Position numbers and translations under genes: made by a program
Shown: one piece after another, positions 8,434 to 17,392 of the stretch
Numbering within the stretch: the stretch's first letter is position 1
How the letters are laid out: every line of letters starts with the position of its first letter
Notes under the pieces: model-generated
The model's database searches: none
What the model saw: only the letters and a program-made list of their open reading frames with translations
Told to the model about the DNA's origin: nothing
NCBI GenBank assembly: GCA_031315915.1
Contig: JALDRK010000009.1
Coordinates: forward strand, 55,943 to 119,942
Direction: 5' to 3'
DNA: 64,000 nucleotides
Source: Nitrospirales bacterium
GTDB lineage: Bacteria > Nitrospirota > Nitrospiria > Nitrospirales > UBA8639

Positions 8434-9230
8434 ATGTATCCGTCTTTGCGTAATTGTTCCATCCCCCGGCCTTCATCTTGCGCGCGTCCGGCCCGTTCCG
8501 CCACTTTGGTATTGCGTAATTCAATAATGACCTCATCCACATTTTTTGCCGTGGACTCGATGGGGAAGGTACAGGGCTCGCATCCAAGGCTGCGATAGCG
8601 TTTCCCGGTTCCCTGGTCCAAATACAGATTGTCGAGAAAGGGAATGTTTTCGAGTTTGATATATTCCCAAATATTGATCTCGGTCCAGTCCAAGAGGGGA
8701 TGAATGCGAATATGGGTGCCTGGAGGGAAAGAAATCTTATATTGATCCCAGAGTTCTGGGGGCTGATCGCGGAAATCCCATTCGTTGTTTTTATCTCGTG
8801 GGGAAAAATAGCGTTCCTTGGCTCTGGTACTATCTTCGTCCGATCGCACACCCAGTATGACTCCGGTATAGCCTTTGTCTTCCAGCAATTGTTTCAGGCC
8901 TTGTGTTTTCAAGGCGGTACAACATTCCACTCGTCCTTTTGTGTGGTTCATACCCTCTGCCAAGGCTTTTTTGTTCTGACCGACGATCAGGTTCAATCGC
9001 CATTCTCGGGCGAGGCGGTCCCGGTATTCGATCATTGCCGGAATTTTGTAACTGGTGTCGACGTGCAGCAAAGGGAAAGGCACATGACCAAAAAAAGCCT
9101 TACGGGCCAGCCAGAGCAGGACGGTCGAATCTTTGCCCATAGACCAGAGCATGGCTAAGTTGTCAAAGTTTTTATAAGCTTCTCGCAGGATGAACACACT
9201 TTGGTCTTCGAGTTGTCGGAGATGTTTCAT
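8430..9230 (-). CDS. cysD: Sulfate adenylyltransferase subunit 2 (CysD)
   Basis: The 266-residue protein has the usual CysD length. The PP-loop is SMGKDS (about residue 30), [13 protein letters not shown] lies in the middle, and the C-terminus has [11 protein letters not shown] and GRAQDE...EQLRKDGYM, all characteristic of the small ATP sulfurylase subunit. It makes APS and pyrophosphate from sulfate and ATP in complex with CysN. The start overlaps the end of the TrpD2-like gene and the stop overlaps the cysN start, so the three are translationally coupled. Confidence 0.96.
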   Translation of the reverse strand: MKHLRQLEDQSVFILREAYKNFDNLAMLWSMGKDSTVLLWLARKAFFGHVPFPLLHVDTSYKIPAMIEYRDRLAREWRLNLIVGQNKKALAEGMNHTKGRVECCTALKTQGLKQLLEDKGYTGVILGVRSDEDSTRAKERYFSPRDKNNEWDFRDQPPELWDQYKISFPPGTHIRIHPLLDWTEINIWEYIKLENIPFLDNLYLDQGTGKRYRSLGCEPCTFPIESTAKNVDEVIIELRNTKVAERAGRAQDEGRGMEQLRKDGYM

Positions 9231-10330
9231 ATGGCCACCGTTGCGGTTGGAATGGACGAAGGCAGCCTGGTCTGGCTGTTGGGTTCTCTGGAGATCGCTT
9301 GGAGCAAGGCCCCGGCTTTGCCGGAATCCAGCGCATCGATGGCCAATGGGGTGGATTGAGCCAAGGAAGGCGCGACACCGGCGGCGTAAATCAAGAGGGC
9401 AGCATTCAAAATCACCCAGGCCCGTTGATCCCCTCGTTGCCGATTGTTCACGAGTGCGTGAATGAGCGCCGCTTCCCGTGCCGGGATGGAGGCTGTTTCA
9501 GTTGCCGCTCCCTGACTCATGGCTTGGAAGGGTGCGATTCGGAGCCCTGCATCTTGTGGCCGGAACGTGAGAGGAGAAATATGACCGCCTCGTAATTCCC
9601 GTGCCGCGGATGGTGCGGAAATCGAGAGTTCGGGGAAGCCTTCCACTCCCTGAATGATCAAGGCCCGCTTGGCACCCAACATGTCCAACGCTTCCGACAT
9701 TTTATCGAGGTATGGGGGATGGGCAATGCCGATGACTTGAGAAGGCAAACGTCCAGGGTTCAGCAGTCTGGCGACTTGGTGAGCCAGGTTCTGTACGCCA
9801 AACTCTTTTCGCAAATCCAATAAGCGGGTTAAGGGAGCATGATACCCTGCGAGGTCACCGTAGACCCATGGCCGTCGGGCGAATTGCTGGGTCATGTCGG
9901 AAACGGAAAATGCCACGGGTACACCGAGCAGAGCCAAAATCCGAGGAATATCCGAAGCTGTCTGAGGGGAATCCACTCCGTGAAGAAACATGCCGGCTCC
10001 GGCGGAGGCAGCGACCAGGCTCGCCGCGATAATGATATGGACGGTGTGATGCTTTTCGCCGTATAGCGGGATATCGACCATGTTGGCCGGTTGCGGGAAC
10101 TGAAGAGGGGCTGCGTATTCCCGGGCCCCGGCGGTAAATGCTCCTAACTCCGAAATGGATTCGGTCTTGATCCGCATAGCCATAAGAAAGGCTCCCATCT
10201 GGGCTGCGGTGACCTCTCCCTTCACGATGGCATGAAAGGCCCGCTTAGCCTCCTCATAGGTCAGATCTTTAGCTCCTTTCCACCCTTTGCCGATTTTGGC
10301 GATGAATTGTTCCATGGGTTCAGCCGGCAT
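9227..10330 (-). CDS. TrpD2-like protein (anthranilate phosphoribosyltransferase superfamily)
   Basis: About 367 residues from the ATG at 10330. The longer frame upstream would overlap the preceding gene, and the ATG lies one base after that gene's stop. The N-terminal helical bundle ([34 protein letters not shown]) is characteristic of the TrpD/nucleoside phosphorylase III fold. The canonical TrpD loop GTGGD is not present, so it is not an ordinary TrpD; it fits the YbiB/TrpD2 branch, some members of which bind nucleic acids. It lies between dsrE-like and cysD inside the sulfate operon. A role in sulfur assimilation is suggested only by position. Confidence 0.75.
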   Translation of the reverse strand: MPAEPMEQFIAKIGKGWKGAKDLTYEEAKRAFHAIVKGEVTAAQMGAFLMAMRIKTESISELGAFTAGAREYAAPLQFPQPANMVDIPLYGEKHHTVHIIIAASLVAASAGAGMFLHGVDSPQTASDIPRILALLGVPVAFSVSDMTQQFARRPWVYGDLAGYHAPLTRLLDLRKEFGVQNLAHQVARLLNPGRLPSQVIGIAHPPYLDKMSEALDMLGAKRALIIQGVEGFPELSISAPSAARELRGGHISPLTFRPQDAGLRIAPFQAMSQGAATETASIPAREAALIHALVNNRQRGDQRAWVILNAALLIYAAGVAPSLAQSTPLAIDALDSGKAGALLQAISREPNSQTRLPSSIPTATVAI

Positions 10331-10331
10331 G

Positions 10332-10745
10332 TTAAAAGGTGAAGACCTGATCTGCGAACATGACTGATTCTTTCCAAAAGGCCTCGGCGGATTGCACTTC
10401 ATCCAATTCAGATATCAACTCTTCGACCTTGATGCCAAAATAACCCAGGGAATCCTTGCATACGGAAAATTTGACATTGCCGGTCTCTTTGGCTTGTTGC
10501 ATCAGGGTCGGCAGATGTTCTTTGTGGGATTGGCGAAGCATCTCGCGGACTTGGGCTTCCCGACCTCGATAGTCGGTAGTCATGGTCAGTTCTTTGACTT
10601 TGGCCTGGGTCATGCGGCCTGCGGCTTCATCGCGAAAAAACCCGCTGACTTCCATTCCTGAAGCCGCGGCCAATCCCACCCATTCGCAGGCCTGTAGGAG
10701 ATTGTTATATCCCCCCCGAGTAATAATAATCGCGATCTTTTTCAC
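10332..10745 (-). CDS. DsrE/DsrF-like family protein
   Basis: About 137 residues from the GTG at 10745, preferred over the GTG at 10757 because GGAGG lies at the right distance before it. The fold signature is a Rossmann-like VKKIAIIITRGGYNNLLQACEWVGLAAASGMEV start and a single cysteine late in the chain (FSVCKDSLGYFG). DsrE-family proteins often bind or relay sulfane sulfur on such a cysteine. It sits between APS reductase and the TrpD2-like gene, so a sulfur-carrier or accessory role in sulfate assimilation is plausible but inferred. Confidence 0.7.
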   Translation of the reverse strand: MKKIAIIITRGGYNNLLQACEWVGLAAASGMEVSGFFRDEAAGRMTQAKVKELTMTTDYRGREAQVREMLRQSHKEHLPTLMQQAKETGNVKFSVCKDSLGYFGIKVEELISELDEVQSAEAFWKESVMFADQVFTF

Positions 10746-10805
10746 TCCTGCCTCCACTCAACGTTCTGTTTGTTGGGAAAAATTCGAAATGAATGTGGCG
10801 ACCCT

Positions 10806-11525
10806 TCAATCTGCCTGTTTTACAGGATGAAGGCCGCATTCGGTCTTGGTGAACTGCTTCCATCGCCCTGAACGGAGGTTTTCTCCCGGCAGCACCGGCG
10901 CCGTACAATGGGTGCAGCCGATACTCGGAAAATGCTGATCATGGAGTTCATTATAAGGAACATCATGTTCCCGTATGTAGGTCCAGACTTGGTCCCATGA
11001 CCAGGCGGCCAGGGGATTCCATTTCACCAATCCGAACTTCGTGTCCCATTCGACGATTTTGGCACTGGCCCGTGTCGGAGATTGATCGCGCCGGATGCCG
11101 GTGATCCACGCTTGATAGTGCCGCAGAATCTTGGTCAGGGAATCCACTTTTCGAAGTTTGCAGCATTGGTCGGGATCCCGAAGCCAGAGGGCTTCGCCAT
11201 ATTGGGCGGCCTGTTCCTCCGGAGTCAGCGCGGACTTCATGGGGATGATTTGGTTGGTCTGTAAGTCATATCGTTGAATGAATCGGTCACGAACCACAAA
11301 GGTTTCGGGAAAGAGAAAGTCCGTATCCAGATAAAATAGCCTGCCTTGAGGATTGATCCGGAACAACATATCCGCCAGTACCACATCTTCGGCTCCAAAA
11401 CTACAGGCCAAAATGAGTTGGTCCCCGAAAAGTTGAATGGCCGTCCGCACGATTTCCTGTGGGGCAGTCCCCTCAAGGGATTGATGGAGAGAATTGAGTT
11501 CGTTGGCAGCGAGTGGGCTCTTCAT
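10806..11525 (-). CDS. cysH: Adenylyl-sulfate (APS) reductase, assimilatory, [4Fe-4S] type
   Basis: About 239 residues from the ATG at 11525; a TTG three codons earlier is less likely. The PAPS/APS-reductase domain includes CSFGAEDVVL and ITGIRRDQSPTR. Two cysteine pairs are visible: QCCKLRK near residue 119 and IGCTHCT near 201. Together they bind the [4Fe-4S] cluster that marks the APS-using class. The C-terminal catalytic cysteine is in KTECGLH. It reduces APS to sulfite with thioredoxin. This matches the loss of APS-kinase motifs in CysN, since PAPS is not needed for this step. Confidence 0.93.
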   Translation of the reverse strand: MKSPLAANELNSLHQSLEGTAPQEIVRTAIQLFGDQLILACSFGAEDVVLADMLFRINPQGRLFYLDTDFLFPETFVVRDRFIQRYDLQTNQIIPMKSALTPEEQAAQYGEALWLRDPDQCCKLRKVDSLTKILRHYQAWITGIRRDQSPTRASAKIVEWDTKFGLVKWNPLAAWSWDQVWTYIREHDVPYNELHDQHFPSIGCTHCTAPVLPGENLRSGRWKQFTKTECGLHPVKQAD

Positions 11526-11543
11526 GACAATCAACTGTTCTGG

Positions 11544-14051
11544 CTATGCTTCAACTTTTTCGACAAGAACTTTGAAGTGTTGTTCGTCAGGTTCCATCGG
11601 TTCTTGCTTGAGGACCTTATGTCCATCGTTTCGTAAACTTTGAGGGACGTTTCGAATCGGATCTCCGGCATCCAGCCAGACTTCTAATCGCTCCCCCTCG
11701 TCCATCATTTCCAGTTTTAATTTCGTTTTTACGTAATTCATGGGACATGCCACGCCTCGTAGGTCATACACGGTGGCCTCTGCGGGCATGTCCTCCGATG
11801 AAGGCTCAAGGGCTGGCGTGCCATTGGTGTCGCCCTGAGACTTCTCGATTTCAACCGGCTGAAGCTTGAGATCCTGTCCGATTTGCTCGGTTGCGAGTCG
11901 ACACACGTCCACAAATTTTTTGGCGAACGTCATTTTTTCGGCCGTCAGATCCGATGAGGTATCTTTGGAACCTAAATCACCGACCTTATCCACGATCGGA
12001 TAAAATTCTTTTGGGATAATGTGTTTGGTCGCCATCAGTTTATCGAATTCCAGCAGGGTTTCTTCGTCGGAATTGGGATCGATGCCTTCCGTGACTAAAA
12101 TAGCTTTGGCGCCCGCCACCACGGCCCGATAGGTTTTGTTAATCGCGATGGCATATTGATGTTTCTCTGCCAATAAGCGTGCTTGATACAGTTCCTGTTC
12201 CGCCTCAAGGATCCGATTGTCGATCATTTCTAACGCGCCCCCCGCACATTCCCCAGGCCCAAGATCTTCCACGGTAAATTCATGGTCCGCTTCCCAATCC
12301 ACATAGTAGGTTGGGTCTTCCTGATAGGAGGGCAGGATGGTGAAGGGAATGAGTTCATCCTTGAGTTTCATTTTGCCGGCCCGCTCAATGAAAACAGGCA
12401 AAGATTCTTGATTCTTTCGTTCACGTCGATACACATCTAGAATGTGACTCACGGCTGCAGGAACATTTTTCGCCGGAACTTTCACGATCAGTTGAGCGAT
12501 CTTTGCCGTTCCATTGACCTTTCCGCCCATGTGCAACTCATACACCGGGGCCACGTGGTCGGCAACACGCTTCCCGACGCCATGAAGACCGAATGTGGCA
12601 ATGTGATGCTGGCCGCAGGAATTGTGGCATCCACTGATTTTGACATTGACGCCTTCAAGGTCATCCGGCGTTTTTCCTGGAGGAAACACTTCAGCCAGAG
12701 CCCGGGCAAGACCTTTCGAGGAAGTGATGCCCAGCCCACAGGTATCCGTGCCCGGGCAAGCCACAATATCCTCGACGCCTTCGGCGCCAGGATCGCCCAG
12801 CCCATGCTTGGCCAATTCGGTGAAAAAGGGATGGAGGGACATCTCGGGAATCCATCGCACCATCATGTTTTGATTGATGGTGGTGCGAACGTTTCCGTTG
12901 GAAAAGCGTTCGATCAAATCGGACAAAATACACATTTGCTCGGACGTGATATCTCCGGAAGGGAGTTTGATGGCCGCGGCATAAAAGCCTTCCTGTTTTT
13001 GGTTGATGACGTTGCCTTTGCGCCAGAGGTCGAATTCCTCTTGTTTCTTGGTACCAGCCGAGCCGTTGGGAGAGGCCGGGTGGTGCCCGTTGCCCGAACC
13101 TGCTGTACCATTACCGGACTTGGTCGGCATGATTAAGGTGGGGATGTCCGGATATTCAGATACCTCTATGCCGAGCTTGGTCGCACCGGACTGCAACATG
13201 GCTTCATAGGTGGATTTCCATCGGTTCTTAAATTCATCAAAGCCCAATTTGTCGATGACAAATTTCATTCTGGCCTTGCTGCGGTTTTTTCGATTCCCCA
13301 GGTTATCGAAGACTTTCAGCACCGCTTCGATGGAAGGGATCAATTCTTCCATTGGCACAAACTCACGCAGGGTCTTGGCGAGACGGGGGGTCGATCCCAG
13401 GCCTCCGCCGACAACCATTTTAAACCCTATTTTCCCCTGTGGATTTCGGGTAGCCAGCAGACCCACATCATGAATGGGGGTAAGGGCACAATCGTGGTTA
13501 CACCCGGAAAACGCAATCTTGAATTTTCTGGGCAGGCTTTGATTCAGCGGATTCCGTAAAAGATGATAGGCCACCGTTTTGGCGTAAGGGGTCACATCGA
13601 AGACTTCTCCGGGGCATACCCCGGCCAATGCACAAGCCGTGACATTCCTGACCGTGTTGGCGCAGGCTTCACGGGTGGTGAGCCCGACATCGGCAAGCAT
13701 TCGCATGATGGTGCCCACGTGAGTGAGTGGAACAAAGTGCAATTGAATGTCTTGACGTGTGGTCACATGCCCCACGCTCGTGGCATAGGTATCGGCAATG
13801 ATGGCCACCTGGCGAAGTTGATTGGCTGTCAGGCCTCCAAAGGGGATCTTGATGCGGACCATTTGGACGTCCGGTTGGCGTTGGCCATAAATACCAAATT
13901 GCAAACGAAACGGTTTAAATACATCAACGGGGGTTTCCCCGTTCTGCAGCCGCTCGACTTCATCTTCAAAGGTTTCTATTTCTTCTAAAATTTCAGATGG
14001 TATCGGAGCCGTCTGAACCTGAGGATAGGTCAATGTTGGTGATGTGTTCAT
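11544..14051 (-). CDS. Ferredoxin-type sulfite (nitrite/sulfite) reductase fused to a C-terminal TusA domain
   Basis: An 835-residue protein. Residues about 1-600 are a siroheme nitrite/sulfite reductase with two ferredoxin-like half-repeats. The [4Fe-4S]-siroheme ligands are in CPGTDTCGLG (about 430-436) and SGCHNSCGQHH (about 473-477). A helical linker (about 610-730) resembles HEPN-like or nitrite reductase-associated helices. The last 80 residues are a TusA/SirA domain with the sulfur-carrying cysteine in DLRGVACPMNYVK. Position next to cysH and cysDN favours sulfite over nitrite as substrate, although nitrite reductases of the same family exist. AGAGGAAC lies before the ATG at 14051. The fusion could pass reduced sulfur to a carrier thiol. 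Confidence 0.9.
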   Translation of the reverse strand: MNTSPTLTYPQVQTAPIPSEILEEIETFEDEVERLQNGETPVDVFKPFRLQFGIYGQRQPDVQMVRIKIPFGGLTANQLRQVAIIADTYATSVGHVTTRQDIQLHFVPLTHVGTIMRMLADVGLTTREACANTVRNVTACALAGVCPGEVFDVTPYAKTVAYHLLRNPLNQSLPRKFKIAFSGCNHDCALTPIHDVGLLATRNPQGKIGFKMVVGGGLGSTPRLAKTLREFVPMEELIPSIEAVLKVFDNLGNRKNRSKARMKFVIDKLGFDEFKNRWKSTYEAMLQSGATKLGIEVSEYPDIPTLIMPTKSGNGTAGSGNGHHPASPNGSAGTKKQEEFDLWRKGNVINQKQEGFYAAAIKLPSGDITSEQMCILSDLIERFSNGNVRTTINQNMMVRWIPEMSLHPFFTELAKHGLGDPGAEGVEDIVACPGTDTCGLGITSSKGLARALAEVFPPGKTPDDLEGVNVKISGCHNSCGQHHIATFGLHGVGKRVADHVAPVYELHMGGKVNGTAKIAQLIVKVPAKNVPAAVSHILDVYRRERKNQESLPVFIERAGKMKLKDELIPFTILPSYQEDPTYYVDWEADHEFTVEDLGPGECAGGALEMIDNRILEAEQELYQARLLAEKHQYAIAINKTYRAVVAGAKAILVTEGIDPNSDEETLLEFDKLMATKHIIPKEFYPIVDKVGDLGSKDTSSDLTAEKMTFAKKFVDVCRLATEQIGQDLKLQPVEIEKSQGDTNGTPALEPSSEDMPAEATVYDLRGVACPMNYVKTKLKLEMMDEGERLEVWLDAGDPIRNVPQSLRNDGHKVLKQEPMEPDEQHFKVLVEKVEA

Positions 14052-14200
14052 GTTGTTCCTCTAAGTGCGGTAGTCAAAGCATTTGGAAAAAGCCGTTTTG
14101 TGGATTCTTGAAACCGGAAAGGTGAATAGAAGAATGTGATTGAACGGATCAATCGCCATTTTTTCACTCATCACGATTTGCCATTTTCTTGTAGATTGAA

Positions 14201-14219
14201 TTCCCAAAGTTTAAGGGAA
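14201..14219. promoter_or_regulatory. Inverted repeat TTCCC-N9-GGGAA, candidate operator upstream of the sulfate operon
   Basis: TTCCCAAAGTTTAAGGGAA lies about 150 bp upstream of the sulfite reductase start and just downstream of the Rrf2 gene. It could be a regulator site for the operon, perhaps for the adjacent Rrf2 protein. No clear -35/-10 pair was fixed next to it, so this is only a candidate. Confidence 0.35.
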
Positions 14220-14254
14220 CTTTTTCTCATGCGACCCTCAAATCATAAAAAGAG

Positions 14255-14713
14255 TTAAATATGATACATCACGGCACGCTGGGTTTCGAGCTTTTCATAC
14301 TGTTCTAACAAAGATTGAATGGAAATAGTGGTTAGTACTCCCTGTTCGGCCTCTTCTACTTTCTCCCAAATGCCTGAGAGCAAGGCAGTGGATAAATGTT
14401 TTTGGTCGGTGCTTCCATTGTTTCCTGAAAGCCCCGAGGCTATAGGAGATTGAGATCCGTTCATGGAATTGACCAGTCTGGCCAAGGAAATTTGATTGGC
14501 TGGCTGGCTCAGGGTGTACCCTCCCTGAGCACCGCGAGAGCTATGGACAATCCCTTCTTGTTTTAACCGTTGCATGATTTGTTCAATGAATCTGCTCGGT
14601 ATCCCTTGCCGTTGAGCAATCACTTTAGCCTGGATGGGTTGGGAATCTTGGTGTCGCGCCAACTCTATGGCAGCCATGATTCCATAAGTAACCTTTATTG
14701 GAAATCGGTTCAT
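14255..14713 (-). CDS. Rrf2-family transcriptional regulator (CymR-like)
   Basis: About 152 residues from the ATG at 14713; a TTG at 14722 is the alternative. The N-terminal winged helix reads YGIMAAIELARHQDSQPIQAKVIAQRQGIPSRFIEQIMQRLKQEGIVHSSRGAQGGY, a textbook Rrf2 domain. The cysteine trio that binds the Fe-S cluster in IscR and NsrR is absent from the central loop, so it is closer to the CymR type that controls cysteine and sulfur metabolism. It is the first gene in front of the sulfate reduction operon and on the same strand, which makes it the obvious candidate regulator. The effector is unknown. Confidence 0.85.
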   Translation of the reverse strand: MNRFPIKVTYGIMAAIELARHQDSQPIQAKVIAQRQGIPSRFIEQIMQRLKQEGIVHSSRGAQGGYTLSQPANQISLARLVNSMNGSQSPIASGLSGNNGSTDQKHLSTALLSGIWEKVEEAEQGVLTTISIQSLLEQYEKLETQRAVMYHI

Positions 14714-14939
14714 ATACTTCAATTCATACTTAACCGATAGGAATTATATAAATTTAATAATGCTGTTCCGAGTTTGTCAAGCCTGCGGGTGTAAATTTGT
14801 TCATGCTGTGGATAAGCTGTTCGTACCATGTTTAATTTTGGAAGAACTAGCCTCAATATTAGAAAACATATGACCGATACACATAACTAGCCATTGCCCA
14901 AGATCCGGTCTTTTTAATTTTGGTAAAAGGATGATTTCC

Positions 14940-15323
14940 ATGAAAGACCTTTCCAGTCTTCTGGAGGAAGTTCAGGCTATCGTGAAAGAATTGCGGGATG
15001 AAAAGAACTATCTTCAGGACAAACTCAGGAAAGTCGAGGACGAGTTAGGGATAGTTAAGCAAGAAAAATCTCAATGGAACAAGGAACTGCAGTTGACTCG
15101 AAGTGAGTTGGAACGGGTGCGTGGAGAAAGTCAAGATCAGCTTAACCGAGTGCTACCTGAAATTCGTACACTACAGGATCAACTCCAAGATGCTGAGCTG
15201 CAAAATAACCTCCTCAATATCCAACTCACCAATGCCATCCATTCCAAAGACGAACAAATTTCACAGTTAGAAACTCAACTGAAAAAGTATACCTGCCTTC
15301 TTCAGGCCAATTCGACTCTGTAA
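14940..15323 (+). CDS. Predicted coiled-coil protein of unknown function
   Basis: 127 residues from the ATG at 14940. The ATG at 14931 directly abuts the AAAGG ribosome-binding site, so the second one is favoured. Almost the whole protein is a heptad-rich coiled coil (LRDEKNYLQDKLRKVEDEL and similar), with no signal peptide or membrane helix. Only the last few residues depart from it, and there is one cysteine near the C-terminus (KKYTCLLQ). I do not recognise a family. It stands alone between the Rrf2 gene and the peroxiredoxin gene. Confidence 0.7.
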   Translation: MKDLSSLLEEVQAIVKELRDEKNYLQDKLRKVEDELGIVKQEKSQWNKELQLTRSELERVRGESQDQLNRVLPEIRTLQDQLQDAELQNNLLNIQLTNAIHSKDEQISQLETQLKKYTCLLQANSTL

Positions 15324-15660
15324 GAGTATTATCCTCGTATTGGGCAAGGGAGCGAGGTTCCGCTCATTCCTTTCTTCCTATTTTCATTCTTTCGCAATCA
15401 AGAGCCTGATTTCGGTCAATCCCTATCTTTTGATATCTTATACAGTATGAAATGCTCCTGAGAATTGTTCGACATGCGAAAAAGAGCATGAATTGTTCTG
15501 GGAAAGCCTGACGAAAACTTTCAAAGCTTGTACAATTCCATCCGCCATCATGAAATTGAGATCCATTGAATCCGGTGAATTCGGATGTGTAGTTTGCCTG
15601 GTCGAAAATAACCCATCATAACTTGCTTGGCGCCATTCATGTTTTTAGAAAGGAATCCCT
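15324..15660. other. Intergenic region, 337 bp
   Basis: Near the left end GAGCG and CGCTC can form a short hairpin (about 15350-15368) followed by a T/C-rich run, a weak terminator for the coiled-coil gene. The rest is unremarkable. AGAAAGGAATCCCT before 15661 serves as ribosome-binding site for the peroxiredoxin gene. I see no RNA gene. Confidence 0.4.
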
Positions 15661-16344
15661 ATGCCATCTAAACCCACATCGAACAAATCCAAGAAAGGCT
15701 CACAGTCCAAGTCCAAAATTGCCAAAAAGCCGGTCAAGTCCAAAACGAAAACCGCTTCACGTTCAACACAACAGAAGACATCACGTCGTCGCTCTGTGAG
15801 TCCCCAAAAGGCCAAGTCAAGCCGGACTCTTGCATCCAAAAAAGCTGTCAAACGCGTTGCCAAGGTCCCCTCAAATGATGGTGATTTCCCGTTACAAATC
15901 GGTGCCCCGGCGCCGGATTTCTCTCTCGCTGACGAGACCGGAAAATTAATCCATTTATCGGATTTTCACGGGAAACAAGTGGTACTGTATTTCTATCCGA
16001 AAGATGATACACCCGGGTGTACCAAAGAGGCCTGTGCGTTTCGGGATGGCATTCAAGAGGTTCGTCATAAAGGGGCGGCGGTCTTGGGTGTAAGTGCCGA
16101 TTCGGTGGAGTCCCATCGGAAGTTTTCAGATAAATTTCAATTGAATTTTCCACTCTTGAGCGACGAGACGAAAACCATGCTTGAAGCCTACGGCGTGTGG
16201 AAAGAGAAATCGATGTACGGAAGAAAATTTATGGGAATTGAACGCACGACTGTGCTCATCAAGGAAGACGGGACGGTGGGGCGGATTTGGCCGAAAGTCA
16301 AAGTCGATGGACATTTTTTAGAAGTATTGAAGGCCTTGGGGTAA
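15661..16344 (+). CDS. bcp: Bcp/PrxQ-type peroxiredoxin with a long basic N-terminal tail
   Basis: 227 residues, against about 155 for ordinary Bcp. Residues 1-72 are almost entirely Lys, Ser, Arg, Thr, Ala and Gln, resembling histone H1 or Ku/LigD-type DNA-binding tails. From residue 74 a complete PrxQ domain follows: APAPDFSL, then the peroxidatic Cys120 and resolving Cys125 in TPGCTKEAC. The enzyme reduces hydrogen and organic peroxides with thioredoxin. The tail is read from a start with a good ribosome-binding site (AAAGGAAT). I infer nucleoid or nucleic-acid association. The tail does not look like a signal peptide because it has no hydrophobic core. Confidence 0.9.
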   Translation: MPSKPTSNKSKKGSQSKSKIAKKPVKSKTKTASRSTQQKTSRRRSVSPQKAKSSRTLASKKAVKRVAKVPSNDGDFPLQIGAPAPDFSLADETGKLIHLSDFHGKQVVLYFYPKDDTPGCTKEACAFRDGIQEVRHKGAAVLGVSADSVESHRKFSDKFQLNFPLLSDETKTMLEAYGVWKEKSMYGRKFMGIERTTVLIKEDGTVGRIWPKVKVDGHFLEVLKALG

Positions 16345-16380
16345 GAGCCGCAAGAGGCAAGTGCTCATCCGCAATCGGAA

Positions 16381-17319
16381 TCAAGCCTTACGAGGCGAAA
16401 AGGAACGTGGTGCGGAAAATCGATCACCGACAATCGGTTGCCCCTTGCCGTTCCAGTGACCGGCAGCCATCCATGGCGTGGTGTGTTGGATCGTAAACGT
16501 CCCTTTCGATCCAAGAACCAGGCAACCGGCCGCGCCGTGAATGCGATGAACCAATTCTTTCAACACATGGCTGGCAGCACGAGAGGGACTAAAGCCGGAT
16601 CTCATGAGTTCCGTCAACCATTTGGCCATCCCCATCCGGATGATAGATTCACCGATGCCCGTCATCGAAATGGCTCCGGCGGAATTGTCTGCATAGACTC
16701 CCGATCCGATCAAGGGGGTGTCACCGACACGTCCCGGGAACATGACTGATACCCCGCCGGTGGAAGCCCCTGCCGCCAGGTTTCCTTGAAGGTCCAAGGC
16801 AACAGCTCCCACCGTTCCGTACTTTCCCATTTTTTTGTAAAGAGAAAAAGTTCGGGTATTAATTGGGGGGTTCCCTCGAGAGCGTGAACGAGGGCGGACG
16901 GGTTTGTTCGGTCGCGGTAATCGTTTGAGGGCGAAATGTCGCGCGAGACGTTTAGCGGAATCTCCAATGATCAGCACATGATCGGTTTCGGTCATGACCA
17001 GCCGTGCGGCATTGATGGGATGCAGATAGCCTTCCAGGTTGGCGACTGCACCCGCTGTCAATGCTTTCCCATCCATGATGGACGCATCCATTCGTTGCAC
17101 TCCATCAAGTTGAGGGAGTGAGCCCAAGCCTGCATTAAACAAGCCCGAACCTTCCAAGGCTTCGATCATCTCTTCAACAATGGTTAATGCGGATTGACCG
17201 GCGTGAACGAGTGCGTATCCTCGGCAAAGGATTTTTTCAAGAAAAATAAGTTGGGTTCGGGTAGGGCGGCTGGAGCCGGCACCGCCATGGATTAACACCG
17301 AAGGCGTATACGTCACCAT
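16381..17319 (-). CDS. Isoaspartyl peptidase / plant-type L-asparaginase (Ntn hydrolase)
   Basis: About 312 residues from the ATG at 17319; a TTG at 17331 is also in frame. The N-terminus has VLIHGGAGS and the middle GSGLFNAGLGS and MDASIMDG, all conserved in IaaA-type enzymes. The autoprocessing nucleophile is the threonine in KYGTVGAVALD; cleavage before it would give alpha and beta chains. GGVSVMFPGRVGDTPLIGSGVYAD is the substrate-binding region. It removes isoaspartyl residues from peptides and hydrolyses asparagine. It is convergent with the peroxiredoxin gene, and its own position gives no pathway clue. Confidence 0.9.
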   Translation of the reverse strand: MVTYTPSVLIHGGAGSSRPTRTQLIFLEKILCRGYALVHAGQSALTIVEEMIEALEGSGLFNAGLGSLPQLDGVQRMDASIMDGKALTAGAVANLEGYLHPINAARLVMTETDHVLIIGDSAKRLARHFALKRLPRPNKPVRPRSRSRGNPPINTRTFSLYKKMGKYGTVGAVALDLQGNLAAGASTGGVSVMFPGRVGDTPLIGSGVYADNSAGAISMTGIGESIIRMGMAKWLTELMRSGFSPSRAASHVLKELVHRIHGAAGCLVLGSKGTFTIQHTTPWMAAGHWNGKGQPIVGDRFSAPRSFSPRKA

Positions 17320-17392
17320 AAATGTATCCAAGATGGTTGAAGGAAAACGAAAGGTTGCTGTGAATGGCTCAGTCCCCAGAACGGGTGAGTTT

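Noticed and set aside
8700..9158. 152-codon frame antisense to cysD
   Set aside because: CysD on the other strand is certain and the frame lacks any motif.
12444..13136. 230-codon frame antisense to the sulfite reductase gene
   Set aside because: It is a shadow of a well-supported gene, has no ribosome-binding site and shows no recognisable domain.
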